Shown here: positions 1 through 11,801 of the stretch, in pieces
How positions within the stretch are numbered: position 1 is the first letter of the stretch
Layout of the letters: each line of letters opens with the position of its first letter
DNA from: Anastrepha obliqua
Taxonomy: Eukaryota > Arthropoda > Insecta > Diptera > Tephritidae
Length of the DNA: 64,000 nt
NCBI RefSeq assembly: GCF_027943255.1
Contig: NC_072895.1
Coordinates: forward strand, 85,810,001-85,874,000
Direction: 5' to 3'
Made by a program: the position numbers and the translations under genes
Notes under the pieces: model-generated
Seen by the model: the letters and a program-made list of their open reading frames with translations, nothing else
What the model was told of the DNA's origin: nothing
Databases searched by the model: none

Positions 1-249
1 ATGCGCAAAGCGTTTTTCGTTGCACACACATACATATATACATACACTCGAATATGTGTGTGTATGTTGTTTGTGCAGATTTTTTATTTATATTCTTTTA
101 TTTATTATTTGTTGTTTTTATATCGTGTTCATGCATTTTATTTGTAGTTATTTTTATTTTTGTTGTTGTTTTGTTTTGTTTTGTTTTGTCTTTTTTTTTG
201 CCAACTGTGCCATTCACCGTTTTCTCTGTTGTTATTTCGCTTTTTTTAG
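1..249 (+). other. RhoGEF2: 3' end of an upstream RhoGEF2 intron
   Basis: T-rich sequence that ends in a long pyrimidine tract and an AG at 248-249, directly before the first recognisable exon. No coding similarity was seen. Short reading frames here are poly-Phe/Cys/Val translations of T-rich DNA. The upstream exons encoding the N-terminus and the first half of the PDZ domain lie outside the window. Confidence 0.8.
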
Positions 250-307
250 GTCAATGGACAAGAAGTGCGTATGGAGAAGCATCCGACTGTGGTTGGCTTA
301 ATAAAAG
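250..307 (+). CDS. RhoGEF2: RhoGEF2 exon: central part of PDZ domain
   Basis: Internal exon of 58 bp read in phase 0. It encodes VNGQEV followed by HPTVVGLIK, the typical PDZ beta-strand plus alpha-B helix pattern that borders the peptide-binding groove. It is preceded by a polypyrimidine tract with AG at 248-249 and followed by the donor GTATGT at 308. It ends in phase 1 with a lone G, which the exon at 9181 completes to Ala. In RhoGEF proteins the PDZ domain binds receptor or adaptor C-termini and helps recruit the exchange factor to the membrane; in flies, T48 is the known ligand of RhoGEF2. The upstream part of the domain, with the carboxylate-binding loop, is outside the window. The identity rests on the frame-compatible chain to the RGS-like and C1 exons downstream. 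Confidence 0.82.
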
Positions 308-805
308 GTATGTTGCTTCTATTTTTTTGCTGTATTTCTTCTTCGTCGTACTCAATCTTGACTGCAGACTGTTGACTGGTGCTGTTGCTATTATTGTTGT
401 TGTTGCTCTTGCCTTAGCTGTATGGTGGGTGTGGCAATGCAGCGCAATTCAAGCAAGCAAATCAAGTCAAGCCAAGTCGAGCCGAGTACTTTTGTTTGTT
501 TGCACATACTTTTGTGCACACATACAAAGACACTAGTATGTCCACCACAAAGTGGATTAAACGGGTATTGTACTCCTGTGCTATTCAGTAATTGCAACAG
601 CGTGAAGTGCCGTTTGTGAGTAAGTCAAAAGATTGCCACTTCTTGAAGTTCAATGTGTTGGTTGAAGTTCGATAGCTGCTGCTTTGTTATGGTATTATTT
701 TTTCGTATCAAAATATGGCGCATTAATTAAGTCGCGGTAGACAGAAGGCAACCGTGATAGTAAAATCAGAAATGAGTGGAAAATGTGCCAAATAATATAG
801 TCTTT

Positions 806-845
806 AAGGGGGCATCCCGCTACTATCGCAAAAAACGCATTCCTT
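806..845 (+). repeat. Possible solo end of a TTAA-type element
   Basis: A TTAA is followed by GGGGGCATCCCGCTAC, resembling the TTAA-GGGG termini of the two complete elements at 2463 and 33604. No matching inverted end was found nearby, so this may be a truncated or third family member, or chance. Confidence 0.25.
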
Positions 846-1917
846 TAAATTTTAAATACAATATTTTATTATATTATATAAAAGTGATTTATTGCCTAAA
901 ACTACATAATTTAAAATTCAAATAAGAAAATAAAATTAAAAATGCAAAATATGCTAAAAAACATGAGTTTCACAGTTTGCAAATCTGGCTCTACAAATTA
1001 AAATAAATGTTTTAATAAATGTTATTTTTTTATTGTAATTACTTGGTTTAATATTTTTTATTATTTTAAATTTTGTTTTAAGATATGTGCTTTTTTATAT
1101 GTTTTTTATATTGTATTATTTTATTTTATGTTGTTTTTTCTCTATTTTGTTTTAATTTATTTTAATTTTCGTAAGCTTTTTAAGCTAGTTTTTATTTCAT
1201 TTTATTTAATTCATATTTTATATGTTTTTTATTTTTTATTTATTTATTTTGATTTTTGCATTTTTTTTTATATTAAATTTTGCTTTATTTGATTTTTATA
1301 TTATTTTATTTCAGTTTTTTATTTTGTTCTAATTTATTTCTGTTTTCGTAAGTTTTTTAAGCTATTTTTCATTTTGTTTGATATGAATTTCTAGATTTTT
1401 TAAACTTTATTATTTTATTTTAGTTTTTTATTTTGTTCCAAATTATTTTTGTTTTCGTAAGTTTTTTAAGCTATTTTTCATTTTTTTTATATGAATGTTT
1501 AGATTTTTTAAACTTTATTTAGGTTTTTTGGGTTTTTAGTTTTTATTTGTTTTTTGTTGTTTTTGTTTTGTTTTTTGTTATGTTTTTATATTATTTAACT
1601 TTTCTCTATTATACTTTAGTTTTTATTTTTGATTTATTATTATTTTGTTTTTGTTTTGGTATTAGTTGTATATTTACTTTTGCTTTATTTTACGTAATTT
1701 TTTATTTTGTTCCAATATATTTTTATTTTTGTAAGTTTTTTAAGCCATTTTTATTCTATTTTGTATGAATTTTGGTAATTATAAATAATATTATTGTAAT
1801 AAAATACATTTATGACTTTTTGCTTATTTTTGTGTTTGGTTTTATTTTACTTTAATTTTTATATTCGTTTAAGGTTAGTATATTATTTATTATATTATAT
1901 TTTTCTATATTAAATTT

Positions 1918-2212
1918 TTGGCGGCCGCCATAGCCAAATGGGTTAGTGCGTTATTAGCATTCGGAACTCACAGAGAGAACGTAGGTTCGAATCTCGGTGA
2001 AACACCAAAATTAAGAAAAACATTTTTCTAATAGCGGTCGCCCCTCGGCAGGCAATGGCAAACCTCCGAGTGTATTTCTGCCATGAAAAAGCTCCTCATA
2101 CAAATATCTGCCGTTCGGAGTCGGCTTAAAACTGTAGGTCCCTCCACAAATAGGAGGAGGAGCTCGGCCAAACACCCAAAAAGGGTGTACGCGACAATTA
2201 TATATATATATA
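1918..2212 (+). mobile_element. tRNA-headed SINE, near full length
   Basis: The 5' head resembles a tRNA: an A-box-like TAGCCAAATGGGTTAGTGCG near 1930 and a B-box-like GGTTCGAATC near 1984. These are the internal RNA polymerase III promoter parts. The body contains GCGGTCGCCCCTCGGCAGGC and a GGAGGAGGAGCTCGGCC segment, and ends in CGACAATT plus (TA)n. The 12-bp direct repeat TATATTAAATTT flanks it (1906-1917 and 2213-2224), partly ambiguous because of the TA tail. Related copies lie at 11025, 59246, 60234 and 61411. Confidence 0.85.
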
Positions 2213-2462
2213 TATATTAAATTTAGATTTATTTTACATTATATTATACATTTATTATTTTTTATCTAAGTTTTTTAGCTATTTTGTATGAACTTCTTCT
2301 TTTTGTATTTTATATTGTTTCTTAAGTTTTTTATTTGGTTTTTTTTTTTAAGTTTAATTTTTATATATTTTTAAGGCTTGTATTTTTCATTCTAAATGTT
2401 TCTTTATTTTACATTATTCTTTTATTGTGTTATAATTTATTTTTATTTTTGTAAGTTTTTAA

Positions 2463-3192
2463 GGGAGGGGTCTAGGGTTTGAGCATTTTTTTTAATAAAT
2501 TTTTGAGACTTTGCTTTAGAGATATGAATAGTGAAAATGTATTTAAACTTTTTGTACATTATAAAGCATCATTTCAACAATATTGTACTAAATTTGTTTA
2601 AGAAAATATCGGGAAATAAGCCGGTGAGGTAACTTTTCCGAAAACGCCTTTTCCAAAAGGTGATTTGCGGTGACTATCGTATCTAGTTGTAGAATCACCT
2701 GAAATAAAAAAAAACAGAATTATTTGGTTAAATTATCACCAAAACCTCCCCCCCACGGGCTCCGATTTTTTTTTTTTTCATTTTTACGTTGCCAGCGCGT
2801 TTTTGAAGCAAAAAGTGGGATTTTCACTGATTTTTTCGCTGTATAAGTGGAAACCGCCCTTAATGTAAAACAAAAAAGTGAAAAATCTCTCCGTGGGGGG
2901 GAGGTATTTTATATATAGAAGCTGTATACCAAATTTGAACAGGATCGGTTAAATATTGTTGAAGTTCTAATAGTCACGGACTTTGAAAAAGTGGTTTCGA
3001 GAAAAACGCGTTTGAAAAACACGCTCCGCTCGCAGCTGTCGCAGAGGAGTGGGGACAAAAACGTCTATAACTCCAAAAGGTTTACTCCGATTGAGCTGAA
3101 ATTTTGGGACAATATTTTTGAGATGATTTACTATAAGAAAAAGCTATTTCCAAAAAATCGATTTTTTGAAAGTCAAACCCTAGACCCCTCCC
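2463..3192. mobile_element. Non-autonomous TTAA-flanked TIR element A
   Basis: A 730-bp element with inverted ends GGGAGGGGTCTAGGGTTTGA at the left and the exact inverse at the right (3173-3192), bordered by TTAA at 2459-2462 and 3193-3196. TTAA duplication is typical of piggyBac-like transposition; the ends are not canonical piggyBac ends, so the superfamily is an inference. No transposase is encoded. The core TTTCGAGAAAAACGCGTTT at 2995-3013 is shared in inverse orientation with the element at 33604. Confidence 0.8.
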
Positions 3193-3900
3193 TTAAGCTA
3201 TTTTTTTATTATATTTTGTAAGCCTTTTTATATAGTTGTATTATGTTAATTTTTGTACTTAGTTTTATTTTACTTGAATTTTTATATTTTTTAAGGTTTG
3301 TATTTTTTGTATATTAAATTTTGCTTTATTCTACATTATTTTCTTCGTTTATTTTTATTTTTCTAAGTTTCTAAGTTATTTTAAATTTTGCTTTGTATGA
3401 ATTTCTATATTTATGAATTTTACAATTTTTATTTGGTTTTATTTGGTTTTATTTTGTTCTAGTTTTTATATTTTGTAAGGTTTATATTTTTTGTATATTA
3501 AATTTTGCTTTTTTTATATTTTGTAAGCTTTTGTTTTATTTAATTTTTAAAGAATTTTTATCTTTTTTATTTGATTTTATTTTGTATATATTTTTTTAGT
3601 TTGCTTTAATTTTTATATAGTTTTTATTTTATTTAAGTTTTTTGTTTTACTTTAATTTTAAAATTTTTCATTTTATGTTAGATCGATGTGTTTTTGATAT
3701 TATTTTAATTTTTATATATTCTTATTTTGTTGTATTTATTTATATGTTTTTCATTTAATTTAAATTTTTTTATATTCTTTTGTTTATTGTATTTTTTATT
3801 TATTTAACATACAGTTTTATAGTTTTTCACTTTATATAAAATTTTGTATTTTTTATTTAATTTAATTTTTTAATTTTATTTAAATTTTTTTATGTTGTAT

Positions 3901-3935
3901 TTATATATATATTATATATATATATATATATATAT
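3901..3935. repeat. (TA)n microsatellite
   Basis: Alternating TA run with a few interruptions at the edge of the T-rich repeat field. Confidence 0.85.
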
Positions 3936-6291
3936 TATTTACATATACATATATGTTTTATTTTATTTATGTATATATATTTTATTTTATTTGAGTTTTT
4001 CAAATTTTAATTCAATTTTTTATCTTCTTATCTTATTTTTATTTTTTATTTTATTAATTATTTTAATTTTTTTTATTAAGAAGTTTCACTTTGCCTTCCA
4101 AAAGTCATACAATCGTTACTCTGCTTCCACTTCAAACACACATCTGAAACGCATTAATCGCGACATAAATCATTTTTTTACTACTTGAGCTTCTATATTA
4201 GCAATCAGTCAGCAATCGACATACAAATGTATGTACGAACAAAATGCCCGGCCTTCCTTCTGGTTCGATTGGTGTGTGGACACACATTCCTGCGCTCTGT
4301 TAGTGCATGCGATGGTAAATGGTAATCGTAATCGTCAAGTTGAGTAACCCGCGCCTGTCGTCCGCCCATCCGTCTGTACCGTTCCGTTCTGTTCATTTGC
4401 CCTGGGTGCGTATCGCAGCCTTTTAATACAAATATGTGGCACAATACAATCGTATAAGCTAAAGATTATTCATACATATGTATGTATGTATGCACAGAAA
4501 TATGAGTGTGTGGTTGTTATCACAGTTTTGCTACTTTCATATGACCGCCGCTCATTCCGTTTGCTTGCCGATAACGCGTCGGCTGTCTGTCCGTTTGCTT
4601 GTCGCTTTTTGTGCCTTTGACTGGACCGGCGCGACAGCATGCAAATCGGCGGCCACTCCATAAAGTCGGGTGTTATGCAAAAACATACAAATGCATTTAA
4701 GTTTGCGCATACACACACACCGCGTATGCATGTAGTTGTACACATAGGTATGTTTGTTTATTTGCCATGTCTCACCTCCCTCCGCTGTGTTGTGTTGTGA
4801 ATGACCGTCTGCTGCGTCGTACTGTCTCACGCTTATTCAAGCCAGATGATTGCACTTAGGACCACCAGCTCCTGCACAAGCGCGCAGCACGCAAAATACA
4901 ATGCGTTTTTTGCATTGCTCACTGCAATAATAAATACGTTTGTATGCATGTAAGTAGGTGTGTGCTACATATGTATGTGTTTTGACTTTTTTCTATTCCA
5001 CACGATTTGAATTTATCAACATTCCAGTGCGTTCTGTCGTCTCTTTGTCTACCGATTCGATGTGATTTTATTGTTTTAGTATTGTTTGTATTTTTGTTTT
5101 TTGAACTTTTTTTTAATTAAAAATTCACTAGAGGCCATTTGTTGATTTGCTAATTATACAAGTGAGCAAAATGTATAATAAATAATGCAAAATTTATTGT
5201 GGAATTTTTTTCTCTGAGAGAAATGGCTTTCGAGGATTTTTTGTATAAAAAAATTGAAGTGTGAAGATTGAAAGCGATAATTATGACCCGCAAGTAATTT
5301 CAATTACCTCCACTCTACTTATTGTTCAATTCTTAGAATTTTTTTAATTTTTTTTTATTCAATTGTATTAAATATTATAAAATCATTGCTCGTACGCTAA
5401 AAAGCGTTACAACTTTTGCATCAAAAAGGGGCCGCATTCTTCATTAGCTTAATTCCCACAGACTGAAAAAATTTATGTAACGTTGTAAAAATGAGTTGGA
5501 ATGTTGTTTGTTTTGTTTTTATAAATTCGAACATATATATGTATATATACATATATATTTATATGTACATTCATATCAGCTTCCTAGCTTCAATTTGTGA
5601 CAAAAGATGGAAGAAAAAAATGAAACAATTTATAATTGTACGTAAAATAATTATAAGAATTTGTAACGCCAATAGAGCGATAAAACGCACATCAAAATTC
5701 ACACACGCACACTACGAATACGTACTTTTACTATGTTCACAAGCATGCCGACAAAATACTTGAATGATGAGCTCTACAATTTATCTAATTTGTTCTCATA
5801 ATTATTTTTTCTTATTCGCTGTAATGCAGGGAGGGAGGAAAATTATTTTTTAATATTTTTTTCTTTAACAAATTTGTTGCTGTCTCCTTATGCTTTGCTC
5901 CATAACCGCTAAAGTGCATGAACAATTTTGAACCAGCTGATACCAATTTTAAAACACTAAATGAAGTCAATTACCTTTTCGCTTTCGCATACGTCACCAA
6001 TTATTCATTCGGACGATACGACTCAGCCAGTCGAATCGCAGGTTTTATTATTAACGTCGTAAAGCACCTACAACTTTCCGCTTGATTTTCTATTCTATTC
6101 GCCGCCATTTTAGGCGCAAATTCCCATAAAATTATACGGAGATTATTTCTTTGAAACTCTGCTAATTCCCCCTTGTTGTAAAGGGGTTTTCAATTGGCGC
6201 GGGTCGATTTTGGCGCCCTGTGGCAGCAATTTTGTTTTGGTGACATCTGTCAAGTCTTTTTTTATTATTCAGTTGTTTATGCCAAATCATC

Positions 6292-6505
6292 ATGGCAAGT
6301 TACACGAGTGAACAGCACGTTCAAATGATAAAACTTTATTATCAAAATGAGTGTTCATTAAAGCAAACGTTGTGCGCATTGCGCCCATTTTTCGGTAGAC
6401 GTGGTGGCCCTTCCAATTTCTTATGACCCATATTGAACCATATGGACCTAGACGGCATGTGATTCCAGCAGGACGGCGCTACGTGCCACACAGCAAACGC
6501 CATTT
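6292..6505 (+). pseudogene. IS630/Tc1-mariner-like transposase remnant
   Basis: The ATG at 6292 opens a frame containing YTSEQHVQMIKLYYQNE and ALRPFFGR, the N-terminal helix-turn-helix type of a family of insect IS630-like transposases. It stops after about 43 residues. Further on, a shifted frame contains FQQDGATCHTA, the catalytic-Asp region of the DDE domain. The whole middle of the gene is missing, so this is an internally deleted copy. Flanking sequence from about 6190 to 6570 probably belongs to the same element, but I could not define its ends. Confidence 0.7.
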
Positions 6506-7490
6506 TATTCCATTTCAACATCTACCCGCCCTTATTGAAAAACCCTTTATGTTGTGATTATTTTAACTACAGCGCCTTGCAATATTTTAGAAGATACTCG
6601 TCTTATTTTTCGTCTTCAATTCACTGGCTACTTCAAAGTTGTAATCGGCGTTAAAACTGAGCTTGGTCTTGTACTCGTTTTCATGTATTCCATTTAGAGA
6701 AGGGAGAAGGTACTGGTCGTCGAAGCGTAGCCGTCTGAAACCTCGATTTGTTTTAAATCTCGATATTTTCGAGACATAAACTCATACTAATTACTGATTA
6801 CGTTAAATTGGCAATCGGTTTTAGCGTCTCTCACAATAAGTTCGCTAAAACTTAATATGCAATAAAAAAAAGCTTGATCCGGTAGTTCGCGCAGAGCGGA
6901 CGATTTTTGGTAAAAAACACTCAAGTTCCAGTCGGAAGTTATGCATCCACCTGACTGTATTCCTTCTACTCCGGCCTCCAGCCCGGAGCGAAATGTATGC
7001 TTAACTGGTAGTACCTACGAAGTTTGCCAGACTTAATTCTGGTACTAGCAGGAACAGGAGCCCTCAAGGTACGCTCCGATCTGTTCCTGCGGATAGCCCC
7101 CGGATGGCTCAACTCCCAAGAGCGGAAAGAAGCTGGCTCATTGTGGAGTTACTTTGCAAGCCGGTTTCGGTTTCAAGAACTGGCAGAGTTTTAAATAGGC
7201 GACAAAACCTACAAAGGTGGTTAGTGTGTCCATTCCGCAATGCAAATCTGTACCAAAAATGTTTGCGCATTAAATGGGCCCCGGTGCTTTTCAGTGTTGT
7301 GGGGTAAGGCTGACCTCTGCAGGTAATTAGGTAATTACGTTAAACGAACAGGTCGGTGTATTCCGCATTTTACCAGCGTTTTGTCACGTAATTTGAAAAA
7401 CTCAGCCGGTCAGCTCCAGCGTATTTGTTAGTGTAGTTATAGTAGCTTAAGTCTATATATTAACTGATCAGTTGTCTTTTTCGATGTCCA

Positions 7491-7700
7491 TCACTTTAGA
7501 AGGGAGAGGAGGCGTACTAGATGAATTGGTTCTAGAGGGCAAGTGACGAGATAGTTCGGGGTTGCTTCACCAGCTAGACATATGTGGATTAGGTCGGAGT
7601 TGAAACTGAGCGCCAGAGTAACGTGGGCTTCACGAGACAGCTGAAGCTTTTCCTCCGCGTTAGGTATTGATTGCCCTGTAATTACAACTTTCATGGTGTG
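7491..7700 (-). pseudogene. LINE ORF2 C-terminal remnant (Jockey-like)
   Basis: The minus-strand frame contains LQLSREAHVTLALSFNSD and later TPNYLVTCPLEPIHL. This matches the pattern after the reverse transcriptase in Jockey-type LINEs, where LPRETRVTLAQLRSGYC-like sequence precedes a Cys/His zinc-binding motif. One Cys pair is degraded. It has the same layout and strand as the tail at 8324-8790. Confidence 0.5.
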
Positions 7701-8323
7701 GAAGTTGGTGAAAGTGGACGAATATAGTTTAAGGCCTATCGATATACCACTGGTTTCAGTGGTTGTGGTCTGTATTTCTCTATCGCGTCAGGTTATTCGA
7801 AGATATAGGTTCCGCCGGGTCGATTAGACGAATCGGTCTCTAGTGGGTGACTGCTTTGCTGTTCTTTCGCAAGACTAAGGCTATTGTTATTCGAAGTTCG
7901 TGCTAACTGGGTAATAGTACGTCGATTTCAGCGCTCGCGAACGCATGTTCTTGATTTCGCCTAAGTGATCATTCAGTAGATTATCGCTCACTACTTCACA
8001 CTCCTTTTTCTTGTAGAAATGTTACCGGTCTTGAAGGTTTCTATTAATCATGTCGGCCAGTACATTTATCAAGTTCCGAGGGTGGTTTGATTCTGATGGT
8101 AGAAGTTCGATGTAAAGCTTACCGTGCGTTTCTGGACACACAAAGAAGTTTCTAAATCTTGGACGCATCAATTCAATGAATCGATGTAATTCTACATGAT
8201 TTTTGCTTGCTGTCGATCACTCTCATTCTTTTGGGAGAGTATGCTGGTGGGAAGCTGAAATTATCGACTATTGAATCACTGGGCGGCTATGATAAGCCGA
8301 TCGATTATCGAGCTTGGTTTTTA

Positions 8324-8790
8324 TTGTTGTTGTAGCAACTTACTAAATCCTGCCAGTGCAATGTACATAGTTACCGGTCGTCTTCGTCTAGCTCATCTAA
8401 CGGTAGACCCAGGAAACGTGCTGTTTCGACAGCTTGGGTCCAGAGGAAAAGGGTTGTTAGGTGAGCAGGTTTGGTGTGGCATGTAAAAAGGGGGGTTAGT
8501 ATCTTGCGGAGTGCCTTCACATGCTGGTCATATGTTGGGTATGTCGGGGTTGATTTTGGATAGGTACGAGTTTAGTCTGCTAAAGTAACCAGAACGTAAT
8601 TGTGCCAAGGCTATGCGGGTCTCTCGGGTAGCTGAAGTTGTTCATCTGCTAGGAGTGGTGGTTGGACTTCGATTGCGGCATTCAGAGGTAAGGAGTTAGG
8701 AAAGTCCGGTTCAGTAGTTGTCGGTTCGTTTTGTTCTGGATCTCGTCGAAATAGTTGAAAAGATGCCTACAGACGTCACCCTTCATCAAA
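8324..8790 (-). mobile_element. Decayed Jockey-like LINE 3' end
   Basis: On the minus strand, with frameshifts, I read EQLQLPER, then SRINPDIPN-like sequence, HLFTC-like zinc-motif residues, and SLWTQAVETARFLGLPLDEL before the stop. This is the usual C-terminus of Jockey-type LINE ORF2. The 3' tail on the minus strand is a short (CAA)n at 8324-8335. No coding capacity remains. Confidence 0.6.
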
Positions 8791-9180
8791 TTTTGGTCTT
8801 CTTTAGTTTTAGAAATCTTTACAATATTCAAGGGTGTGCTTTCTATCTTTAATAAATTCTTTATTTAGAGTAAGAAGTCCATCAATCAACATTGACTTCT
8901 TCTGGTTCGATCACAACTGGACATTGTGGACATCTCTTTATATTCCCATATTGCTGGCCGCTAGGACTAAGGTCGTCTTAAGAGGTGGTAATTAAAGTTT
9001 GGTAACATAGAGAAAATTTATCAAACGACACCCAGCAAATAAATTTGATCCCGGCCACTTCACAATTGATTTGGTACCAATTTTTAGTTCACACTGTACT
9101 CGTTGACGTTAAATAATATTTTTTGGTTATTTTTGAAAAATATTCTTTAATATCACCTTTTCATATTTTCTTTCTTTCAG

Positions 9181-9317
9181 CGTCCACCATCGTTGAATTA
9201 GCCGTGAAACGCAGTCAAAAAATGACGCGCCCCTCTTCGGTGGGAATAGTGCCTTCCACACCCATACTATCGGGACGTGATCGGACAGCATCCATAACAG
9301 GCCCACAACCGGTTGAT
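9181..9317 (+). CDS. RhoGEF2: RhoGEF2 exon: end of PDZ domain and linker
   Basis: A 137-bp exon that starts in phase 2 (CG completes an Ala codon) after a clear pyrimidine tract and CAG. It encodes STIVELAVKRSQK, the last PDZ beta strand. A Ser/Thr/Pro-rich linker follows, with TRPSSVGIVPSTPILSG and RDRTASITGPQPVD, suited to phosphorylation. The frame would run into a stop just after the donor GTAAAC at 9318, which supports that donor. It ends in phase 0 and joins to SIKRRE in the next exon across an 86-bp intron. Confidence 0.88.
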
Positions 9318-9403
9318 GTAAACTAAACAATGAAGAAAAAAATTATTTCTATTATTAATTTTGTACATTACAAATTCATAATAAAATTTTCCCTTTCTTG
9401 TAG

Positions 9404-9577
9404 AGCATCAAACGCCGCGAAATGGAAACTTATAAAATACAAACGCTACAAAAGATGCTGGAGCAGGAGAAATTGAATTTGGAGCGCCTGAAAGGTGACA
9501 CCAACGATCCGAGCTATAAACTTTCTGAAGCGAATATCCGAAAGCTGCGCGAACAATTGCGAAAAATCGGTGCTGAG
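9404..9577 (+). CDS. RhoGEF2: RhoGEF2 exon: coiled-coil segment
   Basis: A 174-bp phase 0-0 exon between TTGTAG (9398-9403) and GTATGT (9578). It encodes 58 residues from SIKRREMETYKIQ to LRKIGAE. The segment is almost entirely charged and heptad-like, with two stretches, QTLQKMLEQEKLNLERLK and SEANIRKLREQLRK, separated by GDTNDPSYKL. Coiled-coil segments after the PDZ domain are known in RGS-RhoGEFs. Oligomerisation is a plausible role but is not shown by sequence. The preceding intron is only 86 bp, in contrast with the 9-kb introns either side. Confidence 0.9.
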
Positions 9578-10811
9578 GTATGTGCGTGGGCAAAATGTTG
9601 TCGTAAAGTTGATGTCCTATGAATGTTTTTTATTTTTCACTGTGAACAAAATTTGCTCACTTGAGTGGCGCAAAGAATTTCAAATAATTTTGTTTCTGAT
9701 TTTCACTTTTTACTCCCCTTTCCTAATTGTGAATTCGGACGCAAATTCATTTCGTATTTGATGTTGTATGGAACTTTCCTATTTTTTATATTGAAAGTGT
9801 TTAATAATTTATAAAAAATATTTTTAAATAAATCCCTTGTAATGTTTAACATATGGCATGGCCAATGAGCAAACCCTTTGCCATGCTCTTTATCTGGATC
9901 TGGTTATGATTTGTGAAAAATACTAGCCATAAATTTTAAATTTTCGCAGGAATAGTCTTCTTAGGTATATTGGTTAGCTCAGTATGAAATAGTAAGCATT
10001 TAACAAAAAGGTAAATAAAATACTTTGGAAATTAGCTAAATACAGTTTTTAATTAAATTTTACAAAGAATAAAAAAATTGGTATTAGTAGCAGCAGGTAG
10101 CACCCCTTAGGGGGGCCCTAATACAATATCTTTAAAGAGTGGTCCAAATACAATTTTTTTGTTTTTAAAAATAAAATAAAAATGAAAAAGAGCATACCAT
10201 TCAAGTTTCTGTTTCTGCTGCTTCTCATGGCTCATCTTGGCTCAACCCAATTTCCGAGATTATTTTGGCGATTTCTGGTTCATTCTCAGGAATATCTTCT
10301 CCACGAATGGCCCGAGTGATATTGGCATTACCCGCTGGCCATCTGGTTAAAACTAAATATTATTCAAGCCCATTTTCTTATAACTTAACTTGCATACTGG
10401 GAGCGACCCAAAGATGTCACGCACGTAGAGATGCACGTAGGCACTTAAACATGCCTTTTACTTCTTCGAAAAGCCCCTCTCTTGCTTTACAAATAACCAA
10501 GTGTTGTAATATGAGAATGCGTGAAGCTCGTATGCCCCTCAAATGCCGCTGTATACTTAGCAGCCTGAATTGCGCAAGATTTCTCGACTCTGCTAGATGG
10601 AGAGCCACTTGCGTAAGGCGAACAAGATTCACTAGTTCGAGGTACTTGGGTTCACGTTTTGAGCTCAGTCGTCAGTCCGTCGTATTGGGTTTGCTCAAAC
10701 TTTGCAGACTGCAGAAACTTGATATTGAAAGTATAAGTCTGGGATTTACAGAGCTTTTTTGTACATTAGGCTTGCGAGCGCTCAAATCTCTGACCTCTGA
10801 AAGCAGTCTTT

Positions 10812-10945
10812 GTTGTTGTTGTAACAACAAAAGCATTCCCCATAAATGTTTGTGGACTGCTGCTAGCGTGCCACTCCTTGACTGAATATGACTCCGGATC
10901 GTTGTGGTAGTGTAGAACCGCTCGTCGCGGGAATGTGTTGCTAGA
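10812..10945 (-). repeat. Short retroposon-like repeat ending in (CAA)n, diverged copy
   Basis: On the + strand it begins TTGTTGTTGTTGTAACAAC, then AGCATTCCCCATAAATG, then ends near GTAGAACCGCTCGTCGCGGGAA. The same block recurs, better preserved, at 41573-41712 and partly at 41333-41440 and 35566-35672. On the minus strand it finishes in CTACAACAACAA, a retroposon-like tail. It encodes nothing. Confidence 0.6.
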
Positions 10946-11024
10946 AGTCATGTGCACTGCTGAACTGCACTTCACTACCGCTTGAGGCTTAGTAGCAATG
11001 CCAGCCAGTATTATCGATGTCATA

Positions 11025-11215
11025 AGCGGCCGCTGTAGGCGAATGGTTTGGTGCGTAACTACCATTTAGAAGTGCTCAGGTTCGAGTCTCCGGGCATGAA
11101 ATTTTAAATGCAAGGAATCGTTTTTTCTGATAGCGGTCGCCCCTCCAGATGCAATGACAATCCTCCGAGAGGGAGGGAGGAGCTCGACCAAACACGCAAT
11201 AAAGGGTCTAAGCCC
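11025..11215 (+). mobile_element. tRNA-headed SINE, internally deleted
   Basis: Starts GCGGCCGCTGTAGGCGAATGG and has a B-box-like GGTTCGAGTC near 11079. It then jumps from the GCGGTCGCCCCTCCAGATGC segment to GGGAGGAGCTCGACCAAACAC, losing about 90 bp relative to the copy at 1918. The 3' end is degenerate. Confidence 0.7.
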
Positions 11216-11801
11216 CATGCTATTCTTGTGGATAGCGTCCTGCTTGGCTATCGGAGCTATTAAATAATACGAGTTTCATAGCTAGAGTCATTCAGAGACA
11301 AAACCGTTGGTAGCTGAGGCATTGAAAAAGTTTTGGCTTTGTTTCTGAATGTTAAATTGTCAGTCTGTGTGGAGGCTTTGGTGCCTCAATATTGGTGCCA
11401 ATATATTGGCAGGATTTTCGGTCCCCAGGTGTGGAAATTTTGTTTGTTGGCTGCCGACATTAAAATTCACCATCTCCAGAAATCCAATTTTTTTGGTCAA
11501 AACTGGCATCAAATTCGTGCTGCTCCAATATTCAATGCAATATCCAAACAGGAAAGCAAAAATGAAGCGGCCACACTTTTGTTGTTCACTTTCGTGAAAT
11601 TTTTGCATAACCTAGCCACAGTGCATAAACAGTCACGATGATATTTTCATTTCAGCCAACATGGTTTTGAAAAAGCCCACTGGCCGAGGAGCATAATTCG
11701 ATAATGAAGTGGTATTTGGACCTCGACATTGTATGTAGACCTCAGTTTGTTGTTCGAAATTCTTCTACCAAAATATTTAATGCAAATGACAGGTAGTTAT
11801 A

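Larger units (their letters stand above)
840..4085 (+). repeat. T-rich degenerate tandem repeat field, interrupted by two insertions
   Basis: Almost pure T/A sequence with G but very little C on this strand. A motif of the form CGTAAGTTTTTTAAGCTATTTTT recurs imperfectly near 1170, 1346, 1457, 1732, 2268 and 2448. Two copies are 111 bp apart (1346 and 1457); other spacings are irregular. The field is split by a SINE (1918-2212) and by a TTAA element (2463-3192), and ends around 3901-3935 in a (TA)n tract. Reading frames here are translated low complexity and not genes. Confidence 0.75.
308..9180 (+). other. RhoGEF2: RhoGEF2 intron of 8.9 kb, rich in repeats
   Basis: Bounded by GTATGT at 308 and a pyrimidine tract with AG at 9179-9180. 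Besides the listed elements, 308-805 is unassigned. 4090-6200 is unassigned unique-looking sequence with CA/TG and TATG microsatellites; 4200-4900 is more GC-rich and could contain regulatory DNA, but nothing specific is recognisable. 6510-7490 and 7760-8320 look like decayed transposon DNA that I could not assign. 8800-9180 is unassigned. Confidence 0.75.

Noticed and set aside
1918..2000. tRNA gene
   Set aside because: A and B boxes are present, but a cloverleaf with a proper anticodon stem does not form and the unit continues into a SINE body.
10265..10885. 206-residue + strand open frame
   Set aside because: No recognisable domain; runs into the short (CAA)n repeat at its end; a minus-strand frame overlaps it, so it is probably chance in decayed repeat DNA.
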